Below are positions 1-9,806 of a DNA stretch of 64,000 nucleotides, in pieces. Position 1 is the stretch's first letter, and every line of letters begins with the position of its first letter. This DNA is from Metallibacterium scheffleri (GTDB lineage: Bacteria; Pseudomonadota; Gammaproteobacteria; Xanthomonadales; Rhodanobacteraceae), in the NCBI RefSeq assembly GCF_002077135.1, contig NZ_LDOS01000002.1, forward strand, positions 744,001 through 808,000, given 5' to 3'. The notes under the pieces are model-generated. The model did no database searches. It saw only the letters and a list, made by a program, of their open reading frames with translations, and was not told the DNA's origin. The position numbers were made by a program, and so were the translations under genes.

Positions 1-486
1 CAGCTCGCGCACCTGCAGCAGGGTCACCGAGTGCGCGCCGTAGGCATCGAGCAGGGCCAGTTGCTGCTCGCGCTGCAGCAGCGCCTGATGCTCGTGCTGG
101 CCGTGGATCTCCAGCAGATGCGCGGCCAGTTCGCCCAGCTGCGCCAGCGCCACCGGGCGGCCGTTGATCCACGCGCGCGAACCGCCCGCGGCGGCCAGCA
201 CGCGGCGCAGGCTGCAGTGCCCGTCATCGTCCAGGGCTTGCGTGTGCAGCCAAGCGCGCGCGGCGGGGCTGGCGGCGAGGTCGAATTCGGCGCTGACCTC
301 GGCGCGTTCCGCGCCGCTGCGCACCAGCGTGGCGTCGGCGCGTGCGCCGCCGAGCAGCAGCAACGCATCGACCAGCAGCGACTTGCCGGCGCCGGTCTCG
401 CCAGTGACCACGGTCAGGCCGGCGCCCAGCGTGATCTCGGCTTCGGCGACCACGGCCAGATCGCGAACGTACAGCGTCGTCAGCAT
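1..486 (-). CDS. recN: DNA repair protein RecN, N-terminal 162 residues (3' end outside window)
   Basis: RecN is an SMC-like ATPase that acts at double-strand breaks with RecA. The leftward frame opens with an ATG at 486 and stays open to the window edge. It shows the RecN start (LYVRDLAVVAEAEITLGAGL), a Walker A GETGAGKS at residues 29-36, and the following LLVDALLLLGGARAD. The HGQHEHQALL segment typical of the RecN arm is near residue 130. The gene is divergent from hrcA, a common arrangement beside the heat-shock operon. Walker B and the coiled coil lie beyond the window. Confidence 0.93.
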   Translation of the reverse strand, partial: MLTTLYVRDLAVVAEAEITLGAGLTVVTGETGAGKSLLVDALLLLGGARADATLVRSGAERAEVSAEFDLAASPAARAWLHTQALDDDGHCSLRRVLAAAGGSRAWINGRPVALAQLGELAAHLLEIHGQHEHQALLQREQQLALLDAYGAHSVTLLQVREL

Positions 487-604
487 GAAATGGTGCAGCG
501 CATGGCGGGAATGATGGCGTGATTCTATGGGCGCGGCGCGGCCGGCGCAGCAGTTTCACGACGCCGCGCGGCATGCATCAGGCTGGCGGGCCTGGCTCAC
601 GGGG

Positions 605-635
605 CTTGCAAGCAGGCCGCGCAGGCCTTATCCAT
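605..635 (+). promoter_or_regulatory. Possible sigma-32-type promoter upstream of hrcA
   Basis: CTTGCAA (605-611) and CCTTATCCAT (626-635) are separated by 14 bases, resembling the heat-shock consensus CTTGAA / CCCCATnT, and lie about 30 bases before the hrcA ATG. The match is partial and rests on inspection only. No CIRCE inverted repeat (TTAGCACTC-N9-GAGTGCTAA) was found between recN and hrcA. Confidence 0.3.
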
Positions 636-661
636 GCTGCAGCTTTGTCCGAACCCAGTCC

Positions 662-1723
662 ATGGCAGCCTATCCACCCGGTCTCGATGCGCGCGCGCGG
701 CAGTTGCTGCGCAGCCTGATCGAGCAATACCTCAGCGGCGGCGAGCCGGTCGGCTCGCGCACGCTGTCGCGTTCGGCCGGGCTGGAAGTGAGCCCGGCGA
801 CGATCCGCAACATCATGGCCGACCTCGAGGACGCCGGCCTGGTGGCTTCGCCGCACACTTCGGCCGGGCGCGTCCCCACGCCGCAGGGCCTGCGTCTGTT
901 CGTCGACAGCCTGCTGGAAATCAAGCCGCTGCCGCTGGCGGATCAGCAGCGCCTTGCGCGTGGTCTGCAACAAATGCCGGGCGACGCGCGCGAGCTGGCG
1001 ACCGGCGCTTCGGCGCTGCTCTCGGCCATGACCCAGTTCGTCGGCATGGTCACGGTACCGCGCGAGGATGATTTGCCGCTGCGCCAGATCGAGTTCGTGG
1101 CGCTGCCCGACGAGCGCGTGCTGGTGGTGCTGGTGTTCGCCAATCAGCACATCCAGAACCGCATCCTGCAAATGACGCGGCGCCCCGACGCAGCCGATCT
1201 GGAGCGCGCCGCGACGGTGCTCAACGCCGGCTTCTGCGGCATGCGCCTGGGTGAAATCCGTGCTCTCCTGGCGCATGAGCTGCAGGCCGCCGACGGCGCG
1301 CTGCGCAGCGCGCTGGGTGGCGCGGTGGAACTGGCCACGCATGCCGTGCAGCCCGGCCCGGAGAGCATCCCCGACCTGATGGTCAGCGGTCAGTCCAACC
1401 TGATGGGGGTGCACGATCTGGCCGACTTGCAGCGCCTGCGCAGCCTGTTCGAGGCGTTCCAGCAGAAGCGCGAATTGCTGGCGCTGTTCGAGAATTGCGC
1501 CGCCGCGCCGGGCGTGCGCCTGTTCATCGGCGAGGAAAGCGGCTTCGCGCCGCTGGCCGGCTGCTCGATGGTCACCGCGACCTATGGCGTGCAGGGTCGC
1601 GTGCTCGGCAGCATCGGCGTGATCGGGCCGACGCGCATGGCTTACGACCGCGTGATCCAGGTCGTGCAGACCAGCGCCGATCTGCTCGGCGGCATCTTGA
1701 ATCGCATCGTCACGCCCGCATAA
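662..1723 (+). CDS. hrcA: Heat-inducible transcription repressor HrcA
   Basis: HrcA represses class I heat-shock genes by binding CIRCE operators, with GroEL as co-modulator. The 353-aa product has the winged-helix region (GSRTLSRSAGLEVSPATIRN, then MADLEDAGLVASPHTSAGRVPT) and the conserved C-terminal LGSIGVIGPTRMAYDRVI. The frame is open further upstream, but the ATG at 662 gives the family N-terminus (MAAYPPGLDARARQLLRSLI) and normal length. It leads hrcA-grpE-dnaK-dnaJ. No CIRCE element is visible before hrcA, grpE, dnaK or dnaJ, so the repressor may act elsewhere (for example at groESL) or on a diverged site. Confidence 0.95.
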   Translation: MAAYPPGLDARARQLLRSLIEQYLSGGEPVGSRTLSRSAGLEVSPATIRNIMADLEDAGLVASPHTSAGRVPTPQGLRLFVDSLLEIKPLPLADQQRLARGLQQMPGDARELATGASALLSAMTQFVGMVTVPREDDLPLRQIEFVALPDERVLVVLVFANQHIQNRILQMTRRPDAADLERAATVLNAGFCGMRLGEIRALLAHELQAADGALRSALGGAVELATHAVQPGPESIPDLMVSGQSNLMGVHDLADLQRLRSLFEAFQQKRELLALFENCAAAPGVRLFIGEESGFAPLAGCSMVTATYGVQGRVLGSIGVIGPTRMAYDRVIQVVQTSADLLGGILNRIVTPA

Positions 1724-1808
1724 CCCCAAGCATTGCCTGTTGTCGTCCCGCATCGTTGCGCGGCGCGCGTCAGGTCTTTTCGCCATCAAACATCCATGAG
1801 CCGCAGCG

Positions 1809-2330
1809 ATGACCACGCCTGAAACGTCCCCCGAGAACACCCCCGATTCCATCGATGCCGACCTCACCGCGCTCGGCGAGCGCCTGGCTGCGGCCGAGAA
1901 CGCCGCCAATGCCGCGCGCGAGATGATGTTGCGCGAGCGCGCCGAGATCGAGAACCAGCGCAAGCGCCTGCAGCGCGATCTGGAGCAGGCGCGCAAATTC
2001 GCCAACGAACGCGTGCTCGGTGACCTGCTGACCGTGGCCGACGCGCTGGGCCACGGACTTGCCCTTCCCAACGCCGACGCCGCCAGCCTGCGCGCCGGCA
2101 TGGAGCTGACCCTGAAGGAACTGGAGCGCGTGATGCAGGCGCATGGGCTCAGCGCCATCGAACCCCTCGGTCAGCCGTTCGATGCCGAGCGCCATGAGGC
2201 CGTGAGCCTGGTCGATGCGCCAGGGCACGCGCCCGACACCGTGGTCGCCGTGCTGCAGAAGGGCTATCTGCTCAACGAGCGCCTGCTGCGGCCGGCGCGG
2301 GTCACCGTGGCGCGCGCGGCAGGCGCTTGA
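1809..2330 (+). CDS. grpE: Nucleotide exchange factor GrpE
   Basis: GrpE drives ADP release from DnaK. The 173-aa protein has an acidic N-terminus (TPETSPENTPDSIDAD), a long alpha-helical dimerisation stalk (roughly residues 18-75, EIENQRKRLQRDLEQARKFA) and the beta-wing domain with QPFDAERHEAVSL and VVAVLQKGYLLNERLLRPARV. It lies 85 bp after hrcA and 83 bp before dnaK on the same strand, the standard heat-shock order, and is probably co-transcribed with them. Confidence 0.96.
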   Translation: MTTPETSPENTPDSIDADLTALGERLAAAENAANAAREMMLRERAEIENQRKRLQRDLEQARKFANERVLGDLLTVADALGHGLALPNADAASLRAGMELTLKELERVMQAHGLSAIEPLGQPFDAERHEAVSLVDAPGHAPDTVVAVLQKGYLLNERLLRPARVTVARAAGA

Positions 2331-2413
2331 ATCAGCGCGCAGCAGCCCCACCTGATCAGCAGCGCGGCCGCGGCCGCAACACCACACATCCACCACTTCC
2401 CCGGAGCTGACTC

Positions 2414-4339
2414 ATGGCCAAGATCATCGGCATCGACCTCGGTACCACCAATTCCTGCGTCGCCATCATGGAGGGCTCGAGCACACGCGTGATCGAGAAC
2501 GCCGAGGGCGATCGCACCACGCCCTCGATCGTCGCCTTCACCAAGGACGGCGAGGTGCTGGTCGGCGCGCCGGCCAAGCGCCAGGCGGTGACCAATCCCA
2601 AGAACACCTTTTACGCGGTGAAACGCCTGATCGGGCGCAAGTTCACCGATGCCGAGGTGCAGAAAGACCTCGGCATCGTGCCCTACAAGATCCTCAAGCA
2701 CGACAATGGCGATGCCTGGGTGGAAACCTCCGATGGCAAGCGCATGGCGCCGCCGGAAATCTCCGCCAAGGTGCTGATGAAGATGAAGAAGACCGCCGAG
2801 GATTACCTGGGCGAGCCGGTCACCGAGGCGGTCATCACGGTGCCGGCCTACTTCAACGACAGCCAGCGCCAGGCGACCAAGGATGCCGGCAAGATCGCCG
2901 GGCTGGAGGTCAAGCGCATCATCAACGAGCCTACCGCCGCGGCGCTGGCCTACGGCCTCGACAAGAGCATCGGCAAGGATCGCAAGATCGCCGTGTACGA
3001 CCTCGGCGGCGGCACCTTCGACGTCTCCGTCATCGAGATCGCCGAGGTCGATGGCGAGAAGCAGTTCGAGGTGCTGGCCACCAATGGCGACACCTTCCTC
3101 GGTGGCGAGGACTTCGACATGCGCGTCATCGATTACCTGGTCGAGGAGTTCCAGAAGGAGCAGGGCATCGACCTGCGCAAGGATCCGCTGGCGCTGCAAC
3201 GCCTGAAGGACGCCGCCGAGCGCGCCAAGATCGAGCTGTCCAGCGCGCAGCAGACCGACGTCAACTTGCCCTATGTCACCGCCGATGCGTCCGGCCCCAA
3301 GCACCTCAACATCAAGTTGACGCGCGCCAAGCTGGAGGCGCTGGTCGAGGCGCTGATCAAGCGCACCATCGATCCGTGCCGTACCGCGATCAACGACGCC
3401 GGCATCAAGGTCGGCGACATCAGCGAGGTGATCCTGGTCGGCGGCATGACGCGCATGCCCAAGGTGCAGGAAGCGGTGAAGGATTTCTTCGGCAAGGAGC
3501 CGCGCAAGGACGTCAACCCCGACGAGGCCGTGGCCGTGGGCGCGGCGATCCAGGGCGCGGTGCTGGGCGGCACGGTCAAGGACGTGCTGCTGCTGGACGT
3601 GACCCCGTTGAGCCTCGGCATCGAGACCATGGGCGGCGTCATGACCAAGCTGGTGGAGAAGAACACCACCATCCCGACCAAGGCCGCGCAGGTGTTTTCC
3701 ACCGCCGAGGACAACCAGTCCGCGGTGACCGTGCATGTGCTGCAGGGTGAGCGCGAACAGGCGCGCTACAACAAATCGCTGGCCAAGTTCGATCTGGCCG
3801 GCATCCAGAACGCGCCGCGCGGCATGCCGCAGATCGAGGTCACCTTCGACATCGACGCCAACGGCATCCTGCACGTCTCGGCCAAGGACAAGAACACCGG
3901 CAAGGAGCAGAAGATCGAGATCAAGGCCGGTTCGGGCCTGTCCGACGCCGAGATCCAGCGCATGGTCAGCGATGCCGAGGCGCACCGCGAGGACGACAAG
4001 AAGTTTCATGAACTGGTGGGCGCGCGCAACAAGGCCGACCAGCTGATGCATGCCACGCGCAGCGCGCTCAAGGAGCATGGCGGCAAGGTGGCGGCGGCGC
4101 AGATCGGCGCCATCGAGTCCGCGCTGAAAGACCTCGAGGACGCCATGAAGGGCGACGATCAGGCACGCATCGAAGCACGCACGCAGGCGCTGGAGCAGGC
4201 CGCGCAGGCCTTGCAGGCGGCGGCCGCTGCTGGCGCGGCGCCGGGCGCGGAGTCCGCTGCCGGCCCGGGTGCGGGCACAGGCGCCGCGCAGGACGACGTG
4301 GTCGACGCCGAGTTCACCGAGGTCAAGGACAAGCAGTAA
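2414..4339 (+). CDS. dnaK: Molecular chaperone DnaK (Hsp70)
   Basis: This cytosolic Hsp70 ATPase binds exposed hydrophobic segments and cycles with DnaJ and GrpE. At 641 aa it is full length. It shows phosphate-loop 1 GIDLGTTNS (residues 6-14), [14 protein letters not shown], phosphate-loop 2 [12 protein letters not shown] and LVGGMTRMP, then the substrate-binding domain. An Ala/Gly-rich tail ends in [15 protein letters not shown], a proteobacterial DnaK terminus. A GGAG ribosome-binding site lies just upstream of the ATG. Confidence 0.98.
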   Translation: MAKIIGIDLGTTNSCVAIMEGSSTRVIENAEGDRTTPSIVAFTKDGEVLVGAPAKRQAVTNPKNTFYAVKRLIGRKFTDAEVQKDLGIVPYKILKHDNGDAWVETSDGKRMAPPEISAKVLMKMKKTAEDYLGEPVTEAVITVPAYFNDSQRQATKDAGKIAGLEVKRIINEPTAAALAYGLDKSIGKDRKIAVYDLGGGTFDVSVIEIAEVDGEKQFEVLATNGDTFLGGEDFDMRVIDYLVEEFQKEQGIDLRKDPLALQRLKDAAERAKIELSSAQQTDVNLPYVTADASGPKHLNIKLTRAKLEALVEALIKRTIDPCRTAINDAGIKVGDISEVILVGGMTRMPKVQEAVKDFFGKEPRKDVNPDEAVAVGAAIQGAVLGGTVKDVLLLDVTPLSLGIETMGGVMTKLVEKNTTIPTKAAQVFSTAEDNQSAVTVHVLQGEREQARYNKSLAKFDLAGIQNAPRGMPQIEVTFDIDANGILHVSAKDKNTGKEQKIEIKAGSGLSDAEIQRMVSDAEAHREDDKKFHELVGARNKADQLMHATRSALKEHGGKVAAAQIGAIESALKDLEDAMKGDDQARIEARTQALEQAAQALQAAAAAGAAPGAESAAGPGAGTGAAQDDVVDAEFTEVKDKQ

Positions 4340-4369
4340 GCGGGGCTGGGAAGCCCGCAGCGGGTCATC

Positions 4370-4394
4370 GGTGGCCGGATCGATTGCGGCCACC
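4370..4394. repeat. Inverted repeat in the dnaK-dnaJ intergenic region
   Basis: GGTGGCCG (4370-4377) and its exact complement CGGCCACC (4387-4394) flank a 9-base spacer, about 76 bases before dnaJ. The spacer length equals that of CIRCE but the arm sequence does not match it. It could be an mRNA hairpin that tunes dnaJ expression, or an operator. No T-tract follows, so it is not a standard terminator. Confidence 0.45.
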
Positions 4395-4470
4395 AGGCGC
4401 TATTCTCCCCGCACCGCGGCTTCGGCCCTGAAGCTAGCTCCCCTCCGTCGATCACCTCTGCGCGCAACCC

Positions 4471-5589
4471 ATGTCCAAACGCGACTATTACGAAGTTCTC
4501 GGTGTGCCGCGCACGGCAGGCGAGGAAGACATCAAGAAGGCGTTCCGGCGCCTGGCCATGAAGTTTCATCCGGATCGCTGCCCGGATGACCCGACCGCGC
4601 AGGACAAATTCAAGGAAGCCAAGGAAGCCTACGAGGTGCTCTGCGACGGCGAGCGCCGTGCGCTGTACGACCGCCACGGTCACGCCGCGTTCGCCAGCGG
4701 TGGCGCACGCGGCGGCGGCGCGGGTTTCGCCGATACCGGCGACATGTTCAGCGATATCTTCGCCGACATTTTCGGCGGCGGCGGTGGGCGCTCACGTCGC
4801 GGCGGCGACCTGCGCTACCTGCTCGATCTGGATCTCGAAGAGGCCGTGTTCGGCTGCGACAAGACCATCGCGGTGCCCGGCATCGTCGCCTGCGAGGCCT
4901 GCAAGGGCAGCGGGTCGGCCGACGGGCGCAGCAAGACCTGCCCGACGTGTCGCGGCCAGGGCCGGGTGCGCATGCAGAACGGCATTTTCTCGGTGCAACA
5001 GGCCTGCCCGCAGTGCCGCGGCAGCGGACGCGTGGTGGAAACGCCATGCGCGCAGTGTCATGGCGAGGGCCACGTCGAGCGCACGCGCAAGCTCGAGGTG
5101 CGCATTCCGGCCGGCGTCGATACGGGCGATCGCATCCGCCTCGGTGGCCAGGGCGAGCCCGGCCCGGCGGGGCAGCCGGCCGGTGACTTGTATGTGGAAG
5201 TGCGCGTGCGCGAGCACGCCCTGTTCCAGCGCGATGGCGATGATCTTTACTGCGAAGTACCGGTGCGCATCGCGCAGGCGGCGTTGGGCGCCGAGATTAT
5301 GGTGCCCACGCTGGACGGTGAGGTCAGCCTGAGCGTGCCGCCCGAGACCCAATCGGGCCAGCAGATCCGCATGCGCGGGCGCGGCGTGCGCTCGGTGCGC
5401 AGCGGCCACGCCGGTGACCTGATCTGCCACATCGTCGTGGAAACGCCGGTGCAATTGACGCGGGAGCAGCGCGAGTTGCTGGAGCAGCTCGACGCCAGCA
5501 TGCGCAGCGAGGGTGCCGCGCAGCACTCGCCGCGCGCGCAATCGTTTCTCGATGGCGTCAAGTCGTTGTGGTCGCGGGTGACTTCCTGA
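4471..5589 (+). CDS. dnaJ: Chaperone protein DnaJ (Hsp40)
   Basis: DnaJ is the co-chaperone that stimulates DnaK ATPase and delivers substrates. The 372-aa protein has a J domain with HPD at residues 33-35, then a Gly/Phe-rich linker ([21 protein letters not shown]). Four CXXCXGXG zinc repeats follow at about residues 140-195 ([32 protein letters not shown]), then the C-terminal beta domains. It lies 131 bp after dnaK with an inverted repeat in the gap, and its stop is one base from the next start. Confidence 0.98.
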   Translation: MSKRDYYEVLGVPRTAGEEDIKKAFRRLAMKFHPDRCPDDPTAQDKFKEAKEAYEVLCDGERRALYDRHGHAAFASGGARGGGAGFADTGDMFSDIFADIFGGGGGRSRRGGDLRYLLDLDLEEAVFGCDKTIAVPGIVACEACKGSGSADGRSKTCPTCRGQGRVRMQNGIFSVQQACPQCRGSGRVVETPCAQCHGEGHVERTRKLEVRIPAGVDTGDRIRLGGQGEPGPAGQPAGDLYVEVRVREHALFQRDGDDLYCEVPVRIAQAALGAEIMVPTLDGEVSLSVPPETQSGQQIRMRGRGVRSVRSGHAGDLICHIVVETPVQLTREQRELLEQLDASMRSEGAAQHSPRAQSFLDGVKSLWSRVTS

Positions 5590-5590
5590 G

Positions 5591-6559
5591 GTGGCGGCAC
5601 CCGCGCCTGACGCACTGCGTGCGCAACTGCAATGGCGCGCGCGGCTGTATGCGCTGATCCGCGAATTTTTCGCCGCGCGCCGGGTGCTGGAAGTGGAGAC
5701 GCCGATGCTCTCCGCCGCCGCCAATACCGATCCCAATATCGAAAGTTTTCGCACCGAGTTCATCGGTCACGTCGATGCCGGTGCGCGCACGCGCTGGCTG
5801 CGCACCTCGCCCGAGTACCCGCTCAAGCGCCTGCTTGCAGCGGGCGTCGGCGATTGCTACGAACTCGGCCGCGTGTTTCGCAATGGCGAGGTCGGCGCGC
5901 GCCACAACCCCGAGTTCACCCTGCTGGAGTGGTACCGCATCGGCTGGGACCAGCGTCGCCTGGCGGGCGAGGTGGTCGAACTGGTACAGGCGGCCCTGGC
6001 GCTGGTCGGGCGCGTGGCGCGCGTCGAGGTACTCGATTACGCGGCCTTGTTCGCGCGCGAACTGGGCGTCGACGCGCACCATGCCGATGACTCCGAATTG
6101 CGCGCGGCGCTGGGCGGGCAGCAGGTCGATCCTGCCGGGCTGACCCGTGACGACTGGCTGGACCTGCTGCTCAGCCACCGCATCCAGCCGCGCCTGCCGC
6201 CCGGACAGATCACCGTGCTGCACGATTACCCCGCCAGCCAGTGCGCACTGGCGCGCGTGTTGCCGGGCGATCCGCCGTTGGCCGCGCGTTTCGAGGTGTA
6301 TCTGGGCAGTGTCGAGCTGGCCAACGGCTACCACGAGTTGAACGATGCCCGCGAGCAGCGCCGCCGTTTCGTCGCGGACAACCACCGGCGCCAGGCGCGC
6401 GGGCAGGCCCGGCTGCCCATGGACGAAAACCTGCTGGCGGTGCTGGATGCGCTGCCCGATTGCGCCGGCGTGGCGCTGGGCGTTGACCGGCTGCTGCTGG
6501 TGCTGGCGGGTGGCGACGCCATCGCCGGGGTGCTGGCTGTGCCGTTCGCCGACGCCTGA
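5591..6559 (+). CDS. epmA: Elongation factor P--(R)-beta-lysine ligase EpmA (PoxA/GenX)
   Basis: EpmA is a lysyl-tRNA-synthetase paralogue that attaches (R)-beta-lysine to EF-P. The 322-aa product is a class II synthetase catalytic core without an anticodon-binding domain. Motif 2 lies in ELGRVFRNGEVGARHNPEFT and motif 3 in GVALGVDRLLLVLAGGD; RTSPEYPLKRLLAAG is also family-typical. The length matches EpmA (about 325 aa). A GTG start follows the dnaJ stop by one base, so translation is probably coupled. EF-P and the EpmB aminomutase are not in this window. Confidence 0.9.
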   Translation: MAAPAPDALRAQLQWRARLYALIREFFAARRVLEVETPMLSAAANTDPNIESFRTEFIGHVDAGARTRWLRTSPEYPLKRLLAAGVGDCYELGRVFRNGEVGARHNPEFTLLEWYRIGWDQRRLAGEVVELVQAALALVGRVARVEVLDYAALFARELGVDAHHADDSELRAALGGQQVDPAGLTRDDWLDLLLSHRIQPRLPPGQITVLHDYPASQCALARVLPGDPPLAARFEVYLGSVELANGYHELNDAREQRRRFVADNHRRQARGQARLPMDENLLAVLDALPDCAGVALGVDRLLLVLAGGDAIAGVLAVPFADA

Positions 6560-6648
6560 CGCCGGCGCCGGACAGGCCGATGCACGGCCGCCGCGGCGGG
6601 TGCATGCAGGCACGTTAGACTGTGCGGGTTTTGCGTTTCGAGATGCCG

Positions 6649-7332
6649 ATGTCCGCTGCCACGCCCGCACCCGTGCTCACCATCGATGGTCCGTCCGGCT
6701 CGGGCAAGGGCACCGTCAGCCGCCTGCTCGCCACGCAGCTGGGCTGGCATCTGCTGGATTCCGGCGCGCTGTATCGCGCGGTGGGCTATGCCGCCTCACT
6801 GGCCGGCATCGATCTGTCCGATGCCGAGGCGGTGACGCGCTGTGCCGAACACACGCGCATCGGCTTCCGCGATCCCGGTGCCGGCGCCGAGACCCGGGTG
6901 CTGGTCAACGGTCACGATGCCAGTGACGCCTTGCGCACCGAAACCTGCGGCGCCGCGGCCTCGGCCATCGCCGCCATCCCCAGCCTGCGCGCGGCGTTGC
7001 TCGACAAGCAGCGCGCGTTTCGCAAGGCACCCGGGCTGGTCGCGGACGGTCGCGACATGGGCACGGTGATTTTCCCCGATGCCGCTCCCAAGGTGTTTTT
7101 GACCGCCAGCGCTGCCGAGCGCGCACAAAGGCGCCATAAGCAGTTGAAGGACAAGGGACTCCGGGTTACACTCGTCGACTTGTTGCGGGAGATCGAAGCG
7201 CGCGACCGGCGTGATGCCGAGCGCGCAGTGGCTCCGCTCAAGCCCGCAGCAGACGCCGTGGTGATCGATACCACCGGCATGCCGATCGGGACAGTGGTAG
7301 CACGGATTCTGGCGTTGCTGCCGCGGCATTGA
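6649..7332 (+). CDS. cmk: Cytidylate kinase
   Basis: Cmk phosphorylates CMP/dCMP to the diphosphates. The product carries the P-loop [14 protein letters not shown] near its N-terminus, then [29 protein letters not shown] and a lid-like [13 protein letters not shown]. The ATG at 6649 gives 227 aa, the usual size. In-frame GTG 6622 and ATG 6643 are alternative starts. The order cmk-rpsA-ihfB is conserved in gammaproteobacteria. A terminator-like hairpin lies shortly after the stop. Confidence 0.95.
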   Translation: MSAATPAPVLTIDGPSGSGKGTVSRLLATQLGWHLLDSGALYRAVGYAASLAGIDLSDAEAVTRCAEHTRIGFRDPGAGAETRVLVNGHDASDALRTETCGAAASAIAAIPSLRAALLDKQRAFRKAPGLVADGRDMGTVIFPDAAPKVFLTASAAERAQRRHKQLKDKGLRVTLVDLLREIEARDRRDAERAVAPLKPAADAVVIDTTGMPIGTVVARILALLPRH

Positions 7333-7352
7333 GCCGCGACAGGGCGCAAGGC

Positions 7353-7374
7353 CCACTCCGCGAGGAGTGGTTTT
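7353..7374 (+). terminator. Intrinsic terminator or attenuator between cmk and rpsA
   Basis: CCACTCC (7353-7359) and GGAGTGG (7364-7370) form a perfect 7-bp stem closed by a GCGA (GNRA) tetraloop and followed by TTTT (7371-7374). It lies 20 bases after the cmk stop and 76 bases before the rpsA ATG. The T-tract is short, so it may only partly uncouple rpsA from cmk. Confidence 0.6.
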
Positions 7375-7450
7375 CAACGGCGCGCAAGCGTCCACAACCC
7401 GGTTCCGAGCCGCCCGTCGGGCTGTGCCGGCAACCACACCGGATAAACCC

Positions 7451-9118
7451 ATGACTGAAAGTTTTGCCGAGCTGTTCGAGAACAGCCAGACCCTGTCCAA
7501 GCTCAAACCGGGGTCGATCGTGTTGGGCACGGTGATCGACGTGCGCTCCGATGTCGTCGTCATCAACGCGGGCCTGAAGAGCGAGGGCATCATCCCGATC
7601 GAGGAATTCCGCGACGACGATGGGCAGATCCGCATCCAGATCGGCGACGAGGTCAAGGTCGCGCTGGACGCCATCGAGAACGGCACCGGCGAGACCAAGC
7701 TCTCGCGCGAGAAAGCCAAGCGCTCGATGGTGTGGGACGACCTCGAGGAGGCGTTCACCAACAACACCGCGATCAGTGGCCGCATCACCGGCAAGGTCAA
7801 GGGCGGCTTCACCGTCGACATCAAGGACGTGCGCGCGTTCCTGCCGGGTTCCCTGGTGGACGTGCGTCCGGTGCGCGATCCGGTGTACCTGGAAGGCAAG
7901 GATCTCGAGTTCAAGCTGATCAAGCTCGATCGCAAGCGCAACAACGTCGTGGTCAGCCGCCGTGCCGTGGTCGAGAGCGAGTTCTCGGTCGAGCGCGAGC
8001 AGCTGATGGAGCGCCTGCAGGAAGGCGCTGTGCTCAAGGGTGTGGTCAAGAACCTCACCGATTACGGCGCGTTCGTCGATCTCGGTGGCATCGACGGCCT
8101 GCTGCACATCACCGACATGGCGTGGAAGCGCGTGCGCCATCCGTCCGAGGTGGTCAATGTCGGCGACGAACTCGAAGTGCGCGTGCTCAAGTTCGACCGC
8201 GAGCGCAACCGCGTCAGCCTCGGCCTGAAGCAGCTCGGCGACGATCCGTGGGTCAACATCGCGCGCCGCTATCCGGTCAATGCGCGCCTGTTCGGCAAGG
8301 TCAGCAATGTCACCGATTACGGCTGTTTCGTCGAGATCGAGCCGGGTGTCGAGGGTCTGGTGCACGTCTCCGAGATGGACTGGACCAACAAGAACGTCAA
8401 CCCGGCCAAGGTGGTGCAGGTCGGCGACGATTGCGAGGTGATGGTGCTGGATGTCGATGAGGAGCGTCGCCGCATCTCGCTGGGCATCAAGCAGACCCGC
8501 GCCAATCCGTGGGAAACCTTCGCCGCGATCCACAAGAAGGGCGATCGCGTCAATGGCGCGATCAAGTCGATCACCGACTTCGGCATCTTCATCGGCCTGG
8601 ACGGCGGCATCGACGGCCTGGTGCACTTGTCCGACATCTCCTGGAACAGTACCGGCGAGGAATTGGTGCGCAACTTCAAGAAGGGCGACGAGATCGAGGC
8701 CGTGGTGCTGGCCGTGGATCCGGAGCGCGAGCGCATCAGCCTTGGCGTCAAGCAGATGGAGCAGGATCCGTTCGGCCAGTTCATGGCCGGCCATCCGCGC
8801 GGCAGCATCGTCAGCGGCGTGGTCAAGGAAGTGGACGCCAAGGGTGCGCTGATCGCGCTCGAGGATGGCGTCGAGGGCTACCTGCGCGCCAACGACATCG
8901 CCAAGGAGCGCATCGAGGACGCCACCCTGCACCTCAAGGTGGGCGACAAGGTCGAGGCCAAGTTCACCGGCATGGACCGCAAGGGTCGCCAGATGCAGCT
9001 CTCGATCCGCGCCAAGGACGAGGAGGATCTGCAGGACACCATGGCCGATTACCAGAGCGCAGCCGGCGGCACCACCAAGCTGGGCGCCCTGCTCAAGGAA
9101 CAGATGAAGAAGGGCTGA
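7451..9118 (+). CDS. rpsA: 30S ribosomal protein S1
   Basis: S1 unfolds mRNA on the small ribosomal subunit. The 555-aa protein matches the usual ~557 aa and contains six S1 repeats. Hallmarks include [40 protein letters not shown] and the VSLGLKQL / ISLGIKQT / ISLGVKQM repeat ends. The frame opens 84 bases earlier, but the ATG at 7451 ([13 protein letters not shown]) is the family start. S1 commonly autoregulates through its leader; the 76-base region after the upstream hairpin is the place to look. Confidence 0.98.
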   Translation: MTESFAELFENSQTLSKLKPGSIVLGTVIDVRSDVVVINAGLKSEGIIPIEEFRDDDGQIRIQIGDEVKVALDAIENGTGETKLSREKAKRSMVWDDLEEAFTNNTAISGRITGKVKGGFTVDIKDVRAFLPGSLVDVRPVRDPVYLEGKDLEFKLIKLDRKRNNVVVSRRAVVESEFSVEREQLMERLQEGAVLKGVVKNLTDYGAFVDLGGIDGLLHITDMAWKRVRHPSEVVNVGDELEVRVLKFDRERNRVSLGLKQLGDDPWVNIARRYPVNARLFGKVSNVTDYGCFVEIEPGVEGLVHVSEMDWTNKNVNPAKVVQVGDDCEVMVLDVDEERRRISLGIKQTRANPWETFAAIHKKGDRVNGAIKSITDFGIFIGLDGGIDGLVHLSDISWNSTGEELVRNFKKGDEIEAVVLAVDPERERISLGVKQMEQDPFGQFMAGHPRGSIVSGVVKEVDAKGALIALEDGVEGYLRANDIAKERIEDATLHLKVGDKVEAKFTGMDRKGRQMQLSIRAKDEEDLQDTMADYQSAAGGTTKLGALLKEQMKKG

Positions 9119-9133
9119 TCCTGCCCGTCCCCC

Positions 9134-9160
9134 GGCGGGCTGGGGTTCGCCCCGCCCGCC
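9134..9160 (+). terminator. Strong GC hairpin between rpsA and ihfB
   Basis: GGCGGGC (9134-9140), a bulged T, then GGGG (9142-9145) pair with CCCC (9150-9153) and GCCCGCC (9154-9160) around a TTCG tetraloop, giving an 11-bp stem. It starts 15 bases after the rpsA stop and ends 13 bases before the ihfB ATG. No T-run follows, so an mRNA-stability or attenuation role is as likely as termination. Confidence 0.55.
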
Positions 9161-9173
9161 TACTGGCGCCGCC

Positions 9174-9455
9174 ATGACCAAATCCGATCTCATCGAAGCC
9201 CTGGCACGCAGCCAGGCACACCTGGCCCTCGCCGACGTCGAAATCGGCGTCAAGCACGTGCTTGACCAGATGACCGAGGCGCTGTCCACTGGCGCGCGCA
9301 TCGAGGTGCGCGGCTTCGGCAGTTTCTCGCTGCACTACCGCGCGCCGCGTGTCGGCCGCAATCCGAAATCAGGCGAAGCGGTGGCGCTGCCGGGCAAGCA
9401 CGTGCCGCATTTCAAGCCGGGCAAGGAACTGCGCGAGCGCGTCAACGGCCATTGA
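9174..9455 (+). CDS. ihfB: Integration host factor subunit beta
   Basis: IhfB pairs with IhfA to bend DNA by about 160 degrees at specific sites. The 93-aa protein is a DNABII-family member: [23 protein letters not shown] at the N-terminus, then [25 protein letters not shown] spanning the family signature and the beta-arm, and a [15 protein letters not shown] end. The rpsA-ihfB order is the standard gammaproteobacterial arrangement and separates it from HU. Confidence 0.96.
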   Translation: MTKSDLIEALARSQAHLALADVEIGVKHVLDQMTEALSTGARIEVRGFGSFSLHYRAPRVGRNPKSGEAVALPGKHVPHFKPGKELRERVNGH

Positions 9456-9554
9456 CCGGCGTGCACCCGACACGCCCTGATTCCCGGCGCGCCGCAGGCG
9501 TTCTGGCCGCGTGGCGCTTGCATGGCCTGCTAAAGTTCGGCTGAGGGAGACGCC

Positions 9555-9806
9555 ATGCGCTTCGTGATCGCCGCTTTGCTGCTCATATTCGCGCTGCTGG
9601 GTGCGGCTTTCGCCGCGCTCAACAGCGGCACCGTGCATTACGACTTTCTGCTGGTCGAGGCCGACTTGCCCAAGGGCGTGACGTTGCTGGCCGTGCTGGT
9701 GCTGGGCTGGCTGCTGGGCGGCCTCAGCGCATGGCTGGGGCTTGGCGCGCGGCGCCGGCGCAGGGCATCCGGGCGCGGACAAGGCGATGGCCAAGACGCT
9801 GCATGA
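9555..9806 (+). CDS. lapA: Lipopolysaccharide assembly protein A-like inner-membrane protein (LapA/DUF1049)
   Basis: The 83-aa product has two hydrophobic helices (about residues 4-22 and 42-62) around a short loop with the LapA-type LNSGTVHYDFLLVEADLPKG, then a basic tail. In E. coli LapA works with LapB in controlling LPS synthesis. The start has a clear GAGGGAG ribosome-binding site. The stop overlaps the ATG of lapB (ATGA), indicating translational coupling. Confidence 0.85.
   Translation: MRFVIAALLLIFALLGAAFAALNSGTVHYDFLLVEADLPKGVTLLAVLVLGWLLGGLSAWLGLGARRRRRASGRGQGDGQDAA

Noticed and set aside
2264-4393. Long open frame antisense to dnaK (about 700 codons)
   Set aside because: High GC with biased third positions keeps the antisense frame open. 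It has no family features and the sense gene is certain.
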